Of a stretch of 64,000 bases of DNA, positions 50,530 through 61,915 are shown in pieces. Made by a program: the position numbers and the translations under genes. This DNA is from Pterobdella sp. o SKG-2022. Its lineage: Eukaryota; Annelida; Clitellata; Hirudinida; Piscicolidae. Position 1 is the stretch's first letter, and every line of letters begins with the position of its first letter. The notes below the pieces were generated by a model that searched no databases, was not told the origin of the DNA, and saw nothing but the letters and a program-made list of their open reading frames with translations. Where the stretch lies: assembly GCA_964035795.1 (NCBI GenBank), contig OZ038320.1:23578589-23642588 (forward strand), in the 5' to 3' direction.

Positions 50530-53480
50530 TTTGGTTTTAGTGAGTAGAGGCTGTCTGGTGAACCTCTTCCAGCTTTGCGTCCTATTCATTTCTGTTTTGC
50601 AGCATTTTTTTTCCTAAAAGATGTGCACCATTTTAAATTGTTTTACGCCAGTTAGGCCTATCTAAAGCAGCATTATCCCATGTGAAGACGTCTCTGTTGA
50701 AGTTTTTTAGATGCGCCTTCAAGAAGTCTTCTTAGCGTTTGCGTGAAGCTCCAACTTTTTTATAACCATTTTTGAGTTGGTCGTAAAAAAGTTGTTATGG
50801 AATTCTTGAGTATGCCATACTAGAAACATTCCCAGTTTATCGCACCTATGCCTTACGGATCATCGTAACAACATTGGATAGATTTGCTCTCTAAAACATC
50901 AATATTAGAGATTATACCATTACAGCGTATGTTAAGAATCCTGCTAAGACATTGAGTATGGTATTGTTGGAGTTCTTTTCCAAAAATTCTGAAGATTTTC
51001 CAGGTTTCACAGCCATAATGTAGTGTGTTCAATACCACAGCTTCGTAGACTTCGACTTTCGTGGACTGTTAAATTTTTCTCTTATTCCAAACTTTTTTTC
51101 TCAAAAACCTAACTGGCTTTGAAAATTTTGTTTTTGACCACAGCAAGAAAGGGTGCTGCGGAGATAAGTGAAGTTGACTGCCTGTACCTCTGTTCCTTCA
51201 CTGAAATTTGAAGTTCTTGGTAAGGATTTTTTGGAGCAGGCTGATACATCACTTTCTTTTTTTGGTGTTGATGGTAAACCAGAAATTTCCACAAAAGGAT
51301 AAAAATTATTCTACTACCATCTCATCCTCTGTTCAGTGATAGCGTTAAGCGCAAAATTCTAAACAAAGAGAAAGTCTCTGATTGAAGTTTTTTTGATTCA
51401 TCTGTGAATAAAGTTTTCCATCGCACCGAGATGTGATGATAATTCCAGATGAATTGTCGTTGAATGTTTTAGTTAGCACTGCTGAAAACACAAGACTGAA
51501 CAGTGCTGGAAAAAAAACACATCTCTGCTTGATACCATTGGTCACTTGGAAAAGCTTTGAGCTATGACCATCATTAAGCACTCTAGCTTCCATGCCGTCG
51601 TGAAAAAGGTTGACAACCTTACAAAGTTCTGGACAACCAAGCTTTTTACAATTTATTTCTGCTCACTAAATCAAATGCAAATGACAAAAGTCATAAACAG
51701 ATCTTGTTGTTGCTCCATACATTTCTCTTGGAGTTGACGAGCTGCAAAGATCATTTCAATTGTTTCTTTACCAGCTCGGAATCTGTATTGGCTCTCAGGT
51801 AGATGACCCTGCTTGAAGCGCTTTAGTGGTTTAAAAAAATAATTCAAGATCTTTCTTGTGCTTGAAAGAACAGAGATACCTCTATGGTTGCCGCATGATC
51901 GCAATTTCCTTTTCTCTTCAATATGTGTACAATTGTAGCCTCTTCAAATGCATGTGAAAATGATTTTTTTCAGAACAGCTTGGTGAGTTTTTTAGTAAGC
52001 GAAATGCCGCCAGACTTGAGTACTTCTTACAGCATCAGAACCTACTGACATTTTTTTAACGGCTCTGGTGACCTCATCTACGGATTGAAGTACATCAAAG
52101 CCTTTGTTTATTGGAACTTAGTGTAGGTGATGATTAGCTTCGTCAATAATTTTCGATAGTCGATTAAAAACGCTTTTTACATGTTCGGCCCATCTTTCCA
52201 AGATCCCCTTGTCAGTGATCAACCTTGAACCATCAGAAGTTAGTATATGTGTGCGGTTCATAAAGGCACTTGAAGAGTCATGGAAGCGCTCTATGCCAAC
52301 TTTAAATGAACCAAAAGTTTTTAAAGTCTGAAACTTTTTTTGAAAAACTGCACCTATTGACCTATAATAGGCTAAATCAGATAGTACTGCGTTTATTCTT
52401 TGCATCAAAATCCGGATCATTCTCGTGTGCCCTGTGTCCCTGAAGTTTTTTTTCAAAGTTTTAATCTCAATAACATTTTCACCAAACCAGTTTTGATGTT
52501 TTCTGAAGGTTAAGCCTAGTACTTTTGAGGTAGAAAATAGATGGCCTCTCATGGCTTCCCAGTCGATGTTTTCAATCATTGACAGCTGATGTTCAAAAGT
52601 AGTCACGATTTTATTTTAAACAGTAGAAAGTTTTAGCTTCGCAACGTCAAGTCGTTTTAGAACTTTTTGTTTCTGTGGCCTTCTTATAGAACTAACGTGT
52701 ATCTTAGTATTCGAAACAAAAAGCCGATGACCTGTCCAACATTTTGTACCAATTTAGCTTTTTTTTTTTTCACATTTTGTCGATCCTTAGATCTGACAAC
52801 GATGAAGTCAATGAGATGCCAATTCCTTGATTGGAAGTGCATCGAAGATATTTTGCTGCGTGTTGGAAGTCGTAACAGTGCTGATAATATATATATATAT
52901 ATATAGATATGTGCAGGTTTTAAGCAGTCGTGAATCGTTGCTAATACACTTGCCTAAAACTCTTTCCCAAGCCTAGTGGTCTTTACCGACACAAACGTTG
53001 AAATCGCCGAGTGGAATCACACTAAGAAATTTTCAAATTTTTTATAGAAATGACGTCATATGGGTCAGTCATAGGATGGACTTATGAGAATAGCAGGTCT
53101 TTCTCAAAAAAAGTTTCAGTTTGAAAAAACGGTCATTTGAGCCTTTCAGGACATTGCAAAGTTAATTCACTATTTCGTTTTCAAGTGTTCCTTCCACTCC
53201 AGAAAAAAAATGAACCACCACCAAAGTCAGTATAATGTCATTTGTCTGAAAGACAGGTTTAACTGAAAGCAGCAATGTCCACTTGATAACGCCCAAGCTC
53301 TCTGGCTGTCAAAAATGTTCTGCGTTATGATCTTTCCCATTTGTTTGAATCTATCAAGGTAGCAACATTTCAAGATGCTAGAGTGGTGTAGTTTTTTATT
53401 TTGATCGCAAGAATGGGAAAGTCGCCAGCTGCGGTTTGTTGACTAAGTGAAAAAAAGAATAGGCTATTTTTTGAGCACTT
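50530..53480 (-). mobile_element. Decayed LINE (endonuclease and reverse transcriptase remnants)
   Basis: Minus-strand fragments in family order: endonuclease GDFNVCVGKD (near 53010), a linker with RKHQNWFGENVIEI (near 52490), RT pieces NHRGISVLSSTRKIL, LPESQYRFRAGKETIEMIFA and RQLQEKCMEQQQDLFMTF (near 51700-51890), ARVLNDGHSSKLFQVTNGIK (near 51550) and a C-terminal piece YGCETWKIF with HTQCLSRILNIR (near 50950). Many stops and frameshifts show long decay. I did not assign the clade. Confidence 0.85.
52886..52912. repeat. (TA)n microsatellite
   Basis: TATATA run interrupted by a GATA, inside the decayed LINE. Confidence 0.85.
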
Positions 53481-53579
53481 TATCTAGTTCCGTCTTCTTT
53501 ATTTTTTCAGTATTGTTTTGAAATATGAAATTGGATCATAATAATTATTGTGATGATTAGGATGTTATTTAATAACTCC

Positions 53580-54600
53580 GTTTGAGAATAATCATTTTTT
53601 GTTTAAAAAATATCTTACTATGTTCCTGATCGTTCAAAACCTGATTTTTTTCGCATGCGACATGTCCATTGTTGACAACCTCTCAAACCTCCATGTAACC
53701 TTCCACCAATATGCAAACAAAATTTTCAAAAACTGTTGGCAATAAATTGTTTATATGAGTCTTCAAAATAAGCAAAAAGATTTTTAAGTGAATCAGAAGA
53801 AATGATATGATCATTTAACACACGAATTGGTTGAGTTGTCAGTTTACATACGCTTCTACATGTTGAGAACTAAATTACTTCAGTTTTTGAACTGTTGAGT
53901 TTCATTTGGTTGGTTTGCATCCAAACTACAATTTCATCAATACACTTTGACATTCTTTCAAATTGATGCATCAAATGAGCAATGCCCATATAATTGAGTG
54001 TCATCGGCATATTGATGAATTTTCAAATTGTAAGAAACTGCAATTCTTTCAAAATCAGATGTACACAAATTTAACAAAAGCGGTCTAAAAAGAAAACTTT
54101 GGGTTGCCCCAGTAGAGTACACGTTTGGCGTTGATTCTGTTTTGTGGCATTTGACGTTGAATGTTGTTGTTGCTTTTGATTAGTATTTGGTGATCTATTG
54201 ACGAAAGATCAAAAAGAACAAAAAGGAATATTTTTTTGTTAGCTACTTCCAAAATATCAGTGAAAACCTTTTTAGTAAAGCTGTTTTTGTTGAATGATGG
54301 CGGCGTTAAGTTGATTGAAAATATGGTGATAAAATGTTCAGGTTATTGACAGTTTTTGAGAAGATAATTTGTTCAAAAAGTTTTGATAGCACGCTTAAGC
54401 TTGAAAGTGGTCGATATGATGAAAGAGCTTCTTGGTAACAGATCTGATTTCTTCAAAAGCAGTGTGACGTCAACACGGAACCCTTCAAGTGGCAAAAGAT
54501 AGCTAGTCTGGAATTGGGTCGTGTTCACACTGTTCGTTTGGAAGTCTCTGGATAGCATGGAGTATTTCATCTAATGTGACTTCAACAAAGCCATTCAAAC
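53580..54600 (-). mobile_element. Second decayed LINE of CR1/Jockey type
   Basis: Minus-strand scraps in order: KNSFTKKVFTDILEVANKK with FVLFDLSSIDHQIL (motif A region), FRPLLLNLCTSDFERIAVSY, then IHQYADDTQLYGHC with the catalytic YADD, WMQTNQMKLNSSKTEV, and PIRVLNDHIISSDSLKNL. The pattern is that of a CR1/Jockey-type RT, a family different from the two inverted copies in the receptor gene. No intact frame. Confidence 0.8.
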
Positions 54601-54991
54601 TAATTTTCTTTGCATTTTGAAAATTCTGGTGCTCCAGATAATCGGTTAAAAATCTTTGTTACAATTTTTTTTTAGTAAATAACAATGATAATTTTGAGCA
54701 TCGTTGTATTTTCAACCTATTTACTAATAATCAGTTTTTAGTAATCACTAAATTCTATTTAATGTTTACTTTTAACCTAAAAAATTTCGAAATTTGGGTT
54801 GATGCTATCAACCAGTGAAAAATCTTAAAATTTAACTTATAGATTAATGTGGAAAATCAAATTTATGGAATAAAATTAGTGATTTATTAAACTAACTAAA
54901 ACTAATCAAATTAAAAATTCATATTGTTAGTTTTTTAAACTGAAGATTTGTTTTGATTTCTTTCCTCATAGACAAAGCAAATTTATAGATT

Positions 54992-56606
54992 ATGAATTTA
55001 GTTATAAATGACATTTATACTGAAAATGATAGTGCATTTTGTAACAAAAATAACGTCGAAGAATGTGTTCAATACCTCACAAAGGTTTTTTCAACATTAA
55101 TCTTTCATTAATATTCATAACCACTTAATGAATTTCTATCCTAGGAATTTCTTTCTTTGGGAGTTACAGGTCTCAGTGAAGTTGAATCTCACAACCAAAT
55201 GAAAAATTTTCTTTCAGTTAATGAATTCATTAACAACAACAATAATAATGCATTCAAAGTAGAAAACCTAAGTAATAATGATTTAAAGAATGTAGAAAAT
55301 CTTGTTTGGGTGATAAATAATGCATACAAAATGGTTAAAAAACTGAGAAGAGCACATGAATCAAAATCTATTCTGCAAGATAGGTTAATTTAAATTTTTT
55401 TTTTTATTAAACTTTTGAGTTATTATAGGAGTTAATAACTATATATGCCATATAATCATAGTAATTATATGGTAATTACTATTGTAGTCATAGCTATTTT
55501 TGTTTAAATAATTTTATATGAATTAATTTTTCTATCTAATCATTTATCTTTTTCAAAGTTATACAAAAGTGTCTAGTGAGTTAAGTCAAACAAGGAGAGA
55601 ATGTGACAGATGGAAAGAAAAAGTTGAAAAAATGGAGAAAGATTTGGGCTGTGTAGAAAATCAAAAAGATTTAATGCAAAAGAAATTAATTGAAATGGAA
55701 AAATGCTTGAAAAAAGAAAAGTCTGAGGTTTAAAACATTTTAAATAAATAAAATTAGTTACATAATTTTTTAATATTGTTTTTTGTTAATATTATTCTAT
55801 TAGGCACGTAGTTCAAGGTTGGAATTGACCCGTGAGGAAGAAAAATCCAAAGTAAGAGTTGGGAAATTACAAAGACAACTTGACACTTTGTCCATGAAGC
55901 TTCGAAACAACTCAATAAAAGATTTACAATTTGAGAGAAAACATAAAGAACGATTCTCTTTTTCTACAGCTATTCAAAACGCTAATGATCTCAAAATCAA
56001 TTTATGTTGTCATAACAAAACATCAAAAAATGTCGAAGATGGCTCTGAAACATTTTCTGAAAATTTTCAAACAAACGATCTTTCAGAAAAAATTGAAAAA
56101 AATCAAGTATCTCATAGCCGTAAACCAAATCAAAAATCACTACACTCAAAAACCACCTTATCAAGTTTTCAGACGAAAAAAAATCTTTCTTCTACAAAAA
56201 TACACCGAAAACTAAAAGGAAATATTTTCAAAAAGTCAAATGATTTGAAAGTTGAAAGGAAAATCAATAAGAAATCAAGTATTTGTGAAGAAATCATAGC
56301 CAATCAAACCAATGAGAGGGATGATACAGGATCGAAGATAAATGACGCAACCTTCACGGAAGATGTCCCGCATAATGCTAGGATAAGGAGAAGGAGTTAC
56401 ACTATGTATGTATTGTTTTTCAACAATTAATTCATCTTTTTTTATACATTCTATTTTACAGTCTGAAACACAGCGTTGATGAAGATTGTATAAAGAAAGA
56501 AGTAGATGCTGATGATACTGAATGTGGTAATCAAGTAAACGAGAAAGATATAGTTAATATCCTTGAAAATGATTTCAAAGCACATTCAATAGTCGCAGAA
56601 ATTTGA
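54992..56606 (+). CDS. SSX2IP: ADIP/SSX2IP-like coiled-coil protein
   Basis: Five exons: 54992-55084, 55145-55383, 55559-55727, 55804-56405, 56462-56606. All are in phase, giving 415 residues. The N-terminus NVEECVQYLTKEFLSLGVTG resembles the start of the ADIP (afadin- and alpha-actinin-binding protein) domain, whose usual form is ENI..C..YL.QEL...G. It is followed by WVINNAYKMVKKLRRAHESK and a charged coiled coil (SELSQTRRECDRWKEKVEKM ... REEEKSKVRVGKLQRQLDTL). Family members sit at centriolar satellites and spindle poles, or at adherens junctions through afadin and alpha-actinin. The C-terminal third (long fourth exon) is Lys/Ser-rich and has no match I know. It is shorter than the vertebrate protein (about 614 residues). 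The start is the first ATG in the exon. Assignment is by N-terminal pattern and coiled-coil layout; another centrosomal coiled-coil family is possible. Confidence 0.68.
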
Positions 56607-56979
56607 GCTCAAATGCTTGACTTTTAATCAATTTTTTAAACTATTTTATGTATATTCACAGGCAGCTATGATATTCACTCATTAGACATGTTCAAAGTTG
56701 TGTTCCCTGTTTTGAATTTTTAATCGTATTTTTTCACGTCTTTTTATAGTGAAGATTTTTATTAGTAAATTATCACTGCATAGGCCTTAAAGTTTTTTTT
56801 AAAATCGGACCAGTTTTATATTTTATGACTGATATTGACTGATTCAATAGTGTGGCTTTTATTTGGCGTCTCACCGTATTGTGTTCAACTTTTTCATTCA
56901 AAAATTGCTTCATGAGGTATCTTTCATATGCGCAAATTGCTTTTTACTGTTTTTATTTATATAATGTGAAAGGTTTTAA

Positions 56980-56985
56980 AATAAA
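56980..56985 (+). promoter_or_regulatory. Possible polyadenylation signal of the ADIP-like gene
   Basis: AATAAA about 370 bases after the stop codon. No closer canonical hexamer was noticed. Confidence 0.35.
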
Positions 56986-56989
56986 CTTA

Positions 56990-58350
56990 TATGCGATTGA
57001 AGGGAAAATTTTTAGATAAAAATATTGTTAATTAAATATAAAATAGAAAAAAAAAGTTTCGATTTGAGAATACAGCAGAACAAAAACAATAACTGCCTAA
57101 ATAAGCTGGTATTACAAAAAGACTTAAATGTGTAGATTGCAGTCCTGCATAACGATGAATTTGAATGAAAGAAGGTTGTATGATTGTTGTAGATGTTTTT
57201 AAAAGGTGGTTTTTTGTTTGATTATTTTGAAGTTTTTGAAAGTTATTTGCTTATTATTATTGTTGTTGATCTAGGACTATGGTCTTGTTGACATATAAGG
57301 CTTGGCATTAGGAAACGATTGAGCGGGTTAAGAATGATGGAGTTGTGAATAATAGGCCCCCAAAAAGTGAATCACAAAAAAACGATAATATTTAAAATTT
57401 TTATTCAGGCAAAGCTTTTCTATATCTTTTTTGTATCATTTCTATGTTTTATTTCTATATATTTTCTCTATCATTTTTTGTTACTTGATGATTGTTAGAG
57501 ACAATAGGATGATGGAGATGGGCTTTGATTTTTGTGAATTAGAGTGAGTTCAAAAGTGTAACTGAAATATGGGTAACAACTTATTTGAAGTTATGCACTT
57601 TTGCAGTTGATTGTTACATGTTTGGCGATATTCCATCATCAACAATAGGTTGTTTAGTTTCAAAATTTTTATTGTTTCGATATATTTCGTTTCTGTCTAT
57701 TGCTCGAGTATTTTATTTGATGATGAGATAATGTTTATATGAGTAACTTTTTTAGTAGCATAATTAACATCCATCAATTCAACATTATTTTTCTGATAGT
57801 CACTAAAGCAATTCATTTTTCGGTAGAAAAATTTAACACGCAAAATCACTTTGTTAAAAGATTTCAATATGTTTTCAAAGAAACAATAATTTTCTCTTAA
57901 AAAAAGCACTTGAATTAAATACTGAACTATTCAAATCTTTTTGTAAAATTATTAAAATATTTATATTTATATTTAATTTATTAATTCCACTTTGTTTTAA
58001 ATCAATTACATTCAAATGTATCCTTTTTGAAAAATGTTTTTGATGGGCAACAGTAAAGACTGAATCTCAATTTTTGTTTATGGAAATTCATCTCCAAAAA
58101 ATAATATTTTCATAAGGATTTCTTTGCTTCGTAACATGTTTTTTGAAAGAGATCTCGAAAACGATTGAGCAATATTATTTTTATATACATATTTGCAAAT
58201 ATTAAATTATTTCCCAATAGTGAGAATATCCAAAAAACTTTTTTCAAAACGCTTGAAAATTTTATCAATTACTTAATAATGGTGAAATACTGTTGGTTTT
58301 TCAAAATTTAACTCATTTAAACAAAATTAAAAGCAAGCAGAGCGAGTTTC
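56990..58350. other. Intergenic between convergent genes, nothing recognised
   Basis: AT-rich sequence between the 3' ends of the ADIP-like gene and the protease homologue. A short ORF near 57700-57909 has no recognisable motif. Confidence 0.5.
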
Positions 58351-58354
58351 ATAT

Positions 58355-58360
58355 TTTATT
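58355..58360 (-). promoter_or_regulatory. Polyadenylation signal of the protease homologue
   Basis: AATAAA on the minus strand about 90 bases downstream of the stop codon. Confidence 0.45.
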
Positions 58361-58449
58361 ATTATCAATATTTCGAAAAATCCCGTTTGAACTGGAGCCA
58401 AAAAAAATGATTGAATTAAAATTAAAGAAAAATGTATCGGTATTGCTCA

Positions 58450-58617
58450 TTATTCGAGGTTCTCTTGGATGAAGTCTTTGAAGAAGGACACTCTGGAATA
58501 GACGGAAGGAAACTTAGTGTTGCACTCACCATCCTCGTCAGTGACTCCCCATGAAGCTAGACCAGCCAACACCACCTTGCCTCTACATTCACACGTCAGT
58601 GGACCTCCTCCGTCACC
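58450..58617 (-). CDS. Protease homologue exon 7: altered active-site serine motif and C-terminus
   Basis: Begins GDGGGPLTCECRGKVVLAGL and continues with SWGV and FPSVYSRVSFFKDFIQENLE before TAA. Everything typical of the C-terminal barrel is kept except the serine. The acceptor is CCTCTTAG and phase is 0. Confidence 0.94.
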   Translation of the reverse strand, partial: GDGGGPLTCECRGKVVLAGLASWGVTDEDGECNTKFPSVYSRVSFFKDFIQENLE

Positions 58618-59707
58618 CTAAGAGGTTTATGGCAGTATGAAGGTGTAGAAAGAACTTATTTTATGGAAATGAATTTTTAATACAAATATTAAAGAGTTTG
58701 AATCTCACCTTACAAATTCCTCTATTGGCTTTTTGAGCGCATATTTGACCATCGTGGATTTTGGAAACGTGGAAGAGTTTCATTTGACATTTGAAATTTG
58801 AAATAACTTTCATTGAGGTTTTTAGTAAAGTTTTTGATCTTTCGGCATTTTCATCTGGTGAGTGATGGAAATTATAAAAACGTGCAATGTAGCAGTTCTA
58901 TACTTATTTGAAATATGTAAATTCCTACCCAGCCCCCATCCAGTTATAGTGCATTTTTTATGCTCAAAAGTGATTTTGTCCTTATCGTTCCATTTAATGG
59001 CTTGAATGTGTTCAGTGAATTTGATGGGAGTTTTGAAGGTGATGAGTGCAATGTCCCCCTTGAATGTGGAGTTTTCTTGCTTCCACGTAGGGTGCTGTGT
59101 GTTATTGAGGATTAGGTTCACAAAGCATCATAAACATTTGGGTATACTTCTTACCACAACGATTTTTTTCAACACAGTCGTTTGCGTGTTTGTTCTATTC
59201 GATTTTTCGTGCAATCCAGCAATAACTCTCAGCTTTCTCGGTGACCTTTTGATAACATATTAAAACATGAATACTTTGATTATGCATTTCGTTAAAAATT
59301 AAATTACTGAAACGTACACGAAATCAACGCAGTGAGCGGCTGTGAGGGCTTGAGTTTCACTGATGAGGACAGCTCCACACACGGGTTTCCATCTCCTTGA
59401 GGACTTTTCCAACAACAGCTGATGTGGGAACTCTCCTATCTGTTCGGTGGAGATTCACGTGCAATTATTTACAATTGTTATTTACTTCATGAATATGCTA
59501 TATCCCATAACTGTAATCAAAATGTATGATAGGGACCTGAGCTTCTTTTCCATTCACTATGAACATGTCAGTTAGAGGCGAAGGCTCTAACGTCAAACCT
59601 GGAAAGATATAATTTTTGGTTATATTCAAAATAGTTATAAAATATCTTGATCTACCATCAGTAAACTGAAACAAAGCGGTAAACAGAAGAAAGAAGCAAG
59701 TCTTCAT
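58450..59707 (-). CDS. Secreted trypsin-fold serine protease homologue, catalytic Ser replaced by Gly
   Basis: Seven exons in transcript order: 59656-59707, 59537-59598, 59320-59439, 59155-59232, 58929-59094, 58709-58854, 58450-58617. All junctions are phase-consistent, giving 263 residues, normal for a single S1-family domain. Signal peptide MKTCFFLLFTALFQFTDG, short propeptide, then FIVNGKEAQIGEFPHQLLL, where IVNG replaces the usual IVGG. CGAVLISETQALTAAHC carries the catalytic His, KGDIALITF the catalytic Asp, then CTITGWG. The serine motif, normally GDSGGP, reads GDGGGP (codon GGA at 58609-58611), so the nucleophile is missing. Residue 189 at the base of the S1 pocket is Gly, not the Asp of trypsin. 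The surrounding fold residues, six or more cysteines and the C-terminal helix (SFFKDFIQENLE) are intact, so this looks like an expressed pseudoenzyme rather than a decayed gene. The acceptor of exon 4 is the least certain junction. Confidence 0.92.
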
Positions 59708-59759
59708 TCTGAATAGTTTTCAAAAACTTGTCTTCAAAAGCAAAAGAATTCTTTATATA

Positions 59760-60245
59760 CAGCCTAAGAAGTGGTGACATCTGATAAGCTCTAGATATAT
59801 TCTAGAGTCCTAACGAACTTTTCTAATGGTAACAATAAGCAATCGAAGCAAGAACAACAACTTCATTTTTATCAGTAAGTAGAAACAATGTTTCAAATTG
59901 TTGTCTTCAACTTCTGATTGGGGTACTTGAGTTTTTTTTCAAAAACTAATGCTTATAAAAAGATGGAATAAGCAAATATTTATATGGGTTAAAACATGTT
60001 ATTGAATATCTAATGTTAAGTTATTTTACTTTTTGAGTCAAAACACGATTAATAAATTTTTCATTACCAAAGTTTCATAAAAAAAATATATATAAATTTT
60101 TCAATGCAAGACCTAGTTTTAATTTGTGCAGAATAATGACGTATAAGTGGCATTCAAGGGGTTTCTTATCAGATAGTAGGAACATTATTATTAAGTTTTT
60201 TTTAGTTTATTTCTATTTCAATAAATTTTTTTTAAACAAAAAGTT
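59760..60245. other. Upstream flank of the protease homologue, nothing recognised
   Basis: AT-rich sequence 5' of the protease homologue. A TATATA-like word lies near 59754 on the minus strand, about 45 bases upstream of the start codon; assigning it as a promoter element would be speculative. Confidence 0.3.
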
Positions 60246-60249
60246 TTTT

Positions 60250-60690
60250 TGATTCATAAAAATGTAAGCTATTGCGGCTTTTGGAAAACTTACGAAACTA
60301 TGGAATAAGAACTTAACGAAAGGACGAGAATAGACATGTATGAAGCATTAGTGTGGCCTACACTAACCTACAATGCTAACATATGGGAGCATACGGATAT
60401 AGTAGACGCCTTTCATAGGAGACAGCTACGTGAACTATTAAACGTTAGTTACCCAAGAAAAATAACCAATAAAATTTGTACGCCAAAACAAAAAAGTCTT
60501 ATCAACAGGAAAATAATGCTAAGTCGATAAAAACTTTTTGGATATGTTCTGAGACTGCCAAGAGAAATCCCAGCTCAGATTGCCATGGACGTCTATTTCG
60601 AGGACATCTATAACTACGAAAAATTCAAAGAAAGACCAAAAACAACAATTTCAACCACTCTCAGTGACGACCTGAAAAAATAAAACATAC
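60250..60690 (+). mobile_element. LINE C-terminal fragment
   Basis: Plus-strand reading with one stop: FGKLTKLWNKNLTKGRIDMY, LVWPTLTYNANIWEHTD, FHRRQLRELLNVSYPRKITN and KLFGYVLRLPREIPAQIAMD. This is the usual region after the RT in many LINEs (YG.E.W......RL......R......R...GH..R). No RT core is present. Confidence 0.75.
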
Positions 60691-60714
60691 TGTTCTCTCT
60701 CTTGGCTTGACTTT

Positions 60715-61180
60715 GCAAACATAGATTTTATAAAAGAGGGTTCCCAAGTATACTGCAAGCATGCTCGTGGCTGGCTAGGTCAATGCGAGAAAGGCAGGGG
60801 CGGCCACAGAGACTGTAGTAGAAGGTTACGTCAGGTATGACTGCTGAAGCTTTCCAATACTTTTTCTTGCGGCTTTTTTTTCTTTCGATTGGTTTTGCGA
60901 TAATCCTCAAAAGAGGAGGCAGCCTGGTGGATGATGTAGTGCCAAATGCCGTGGTTGGCACCCAGAGTATACCACTGGCTAAGTCAATGTGGCAGGTATT
61001 AAGGCACTTGTTCAAAGAATTTATATGTAGCCTTTTTAGTACCCCTCTGTCACAGTGACCAGTGGAAAGCTCGCCATACAAAACCATCTTAGGCAGGCGA
61101 TAGTCGTTTACTCTGGAGACATGCCCTGCCCAGCGTAGATCTGACTTTAGCTGGCAGTCTATACAAATTTTTCCGAAATG
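60715..61180 (-). mobile_element. LINE 3'-terminal fragment, opposite orientation
   Basis: Minus-strand ORF with LRWAGHVSRVNDYRLPKMVL, YGELSTGHCDRG and SLNKCLNTCHIDL, ending in a C-x2-C-like segment (CGRPCLSRIDLASHEHAC). This matches the 3' end of common LINE ORF2 proteins. It lies tail-to-tail with the fragment at 60250-60690. Confidence 0.8.
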
Positions 61181-61190
61181 AAAATTGTTT

Positions 61191-61289
61191 TTTTTATACA
61201 TTACTCTTTTATAGTATCAATAATCTAGACCGACTGCTGTCAATCCCAGTTACTGGGACATGTATAGCAGTATAATCTACTTGGATTGA
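61191..61289. repeat. Second copy of the interspersed repeat
   Basis: Aligns with 43106-43205 over about 100 bp with roughly 80-85% identity by eye, including CAGTTACTGGGACATGTA. It abuts a LINE 3' fragment at 60715-61180. Confidence 0.65.
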
Positions 61290-61895
61290 TTGAGACGTGG
61301 TGAGATTTTGAAAATCACATTTGATATCTGACATAATGAAAACCTAATTTAATTTGGGAAAGTAACTGCAATAATAAAACCTAAAATGATTTGAAAGCAT
61401 TATGGATCATTAAATATAATCTATACCATCAAACGACGATGAAATTCCAATGTACATATTGATCTATAGCAATTTTTAAGTGTGCTAAATTAAAAAAAAA
61501 CGCGTTTTCTCGTATGTAATTTTTCTTCTTAAATTTCTATACAACAATAAAGATCTTTATCAGCTCTATGAACACGCATCACCTGTTTTGCAAAGTTTTT
61601 ATTTGAAATATAATTTTTTGGTGAGACAATATTACAAGTTGTCATTGGAAGTTTATGTTTAGCTAACTTTTTATACCTCAACTTCGACTTATATGTATAA
61701 TATAGTTTTTAGCTTTCCCTGTCGTTTTAACTAGTGCCATTAATGGCGATATTATTTTTTTTTTGCTGTACTTTTTCATCTTTTTACATTTTTTTGTAAA
61801 TATTTTCATTTTTCTACCAACTTTAGAATTGAAATGAATAATAATTATTTTAAAACTTTTTTATTCAAAAAAAAAAATGAAGTCAAATAGTGAAA

Positions 61896-61901
61896 TTTAT
61901 T
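61896..61901 (-). promoter_or_regulatory. Polyadenylation signal of DDX49
   Basis: AATAAA on the minus strand 15 bases after the DDX49 stop codon. Confidence 0.6.
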
Positions 61902-61915
61902 AAAAATTTTAGAAA

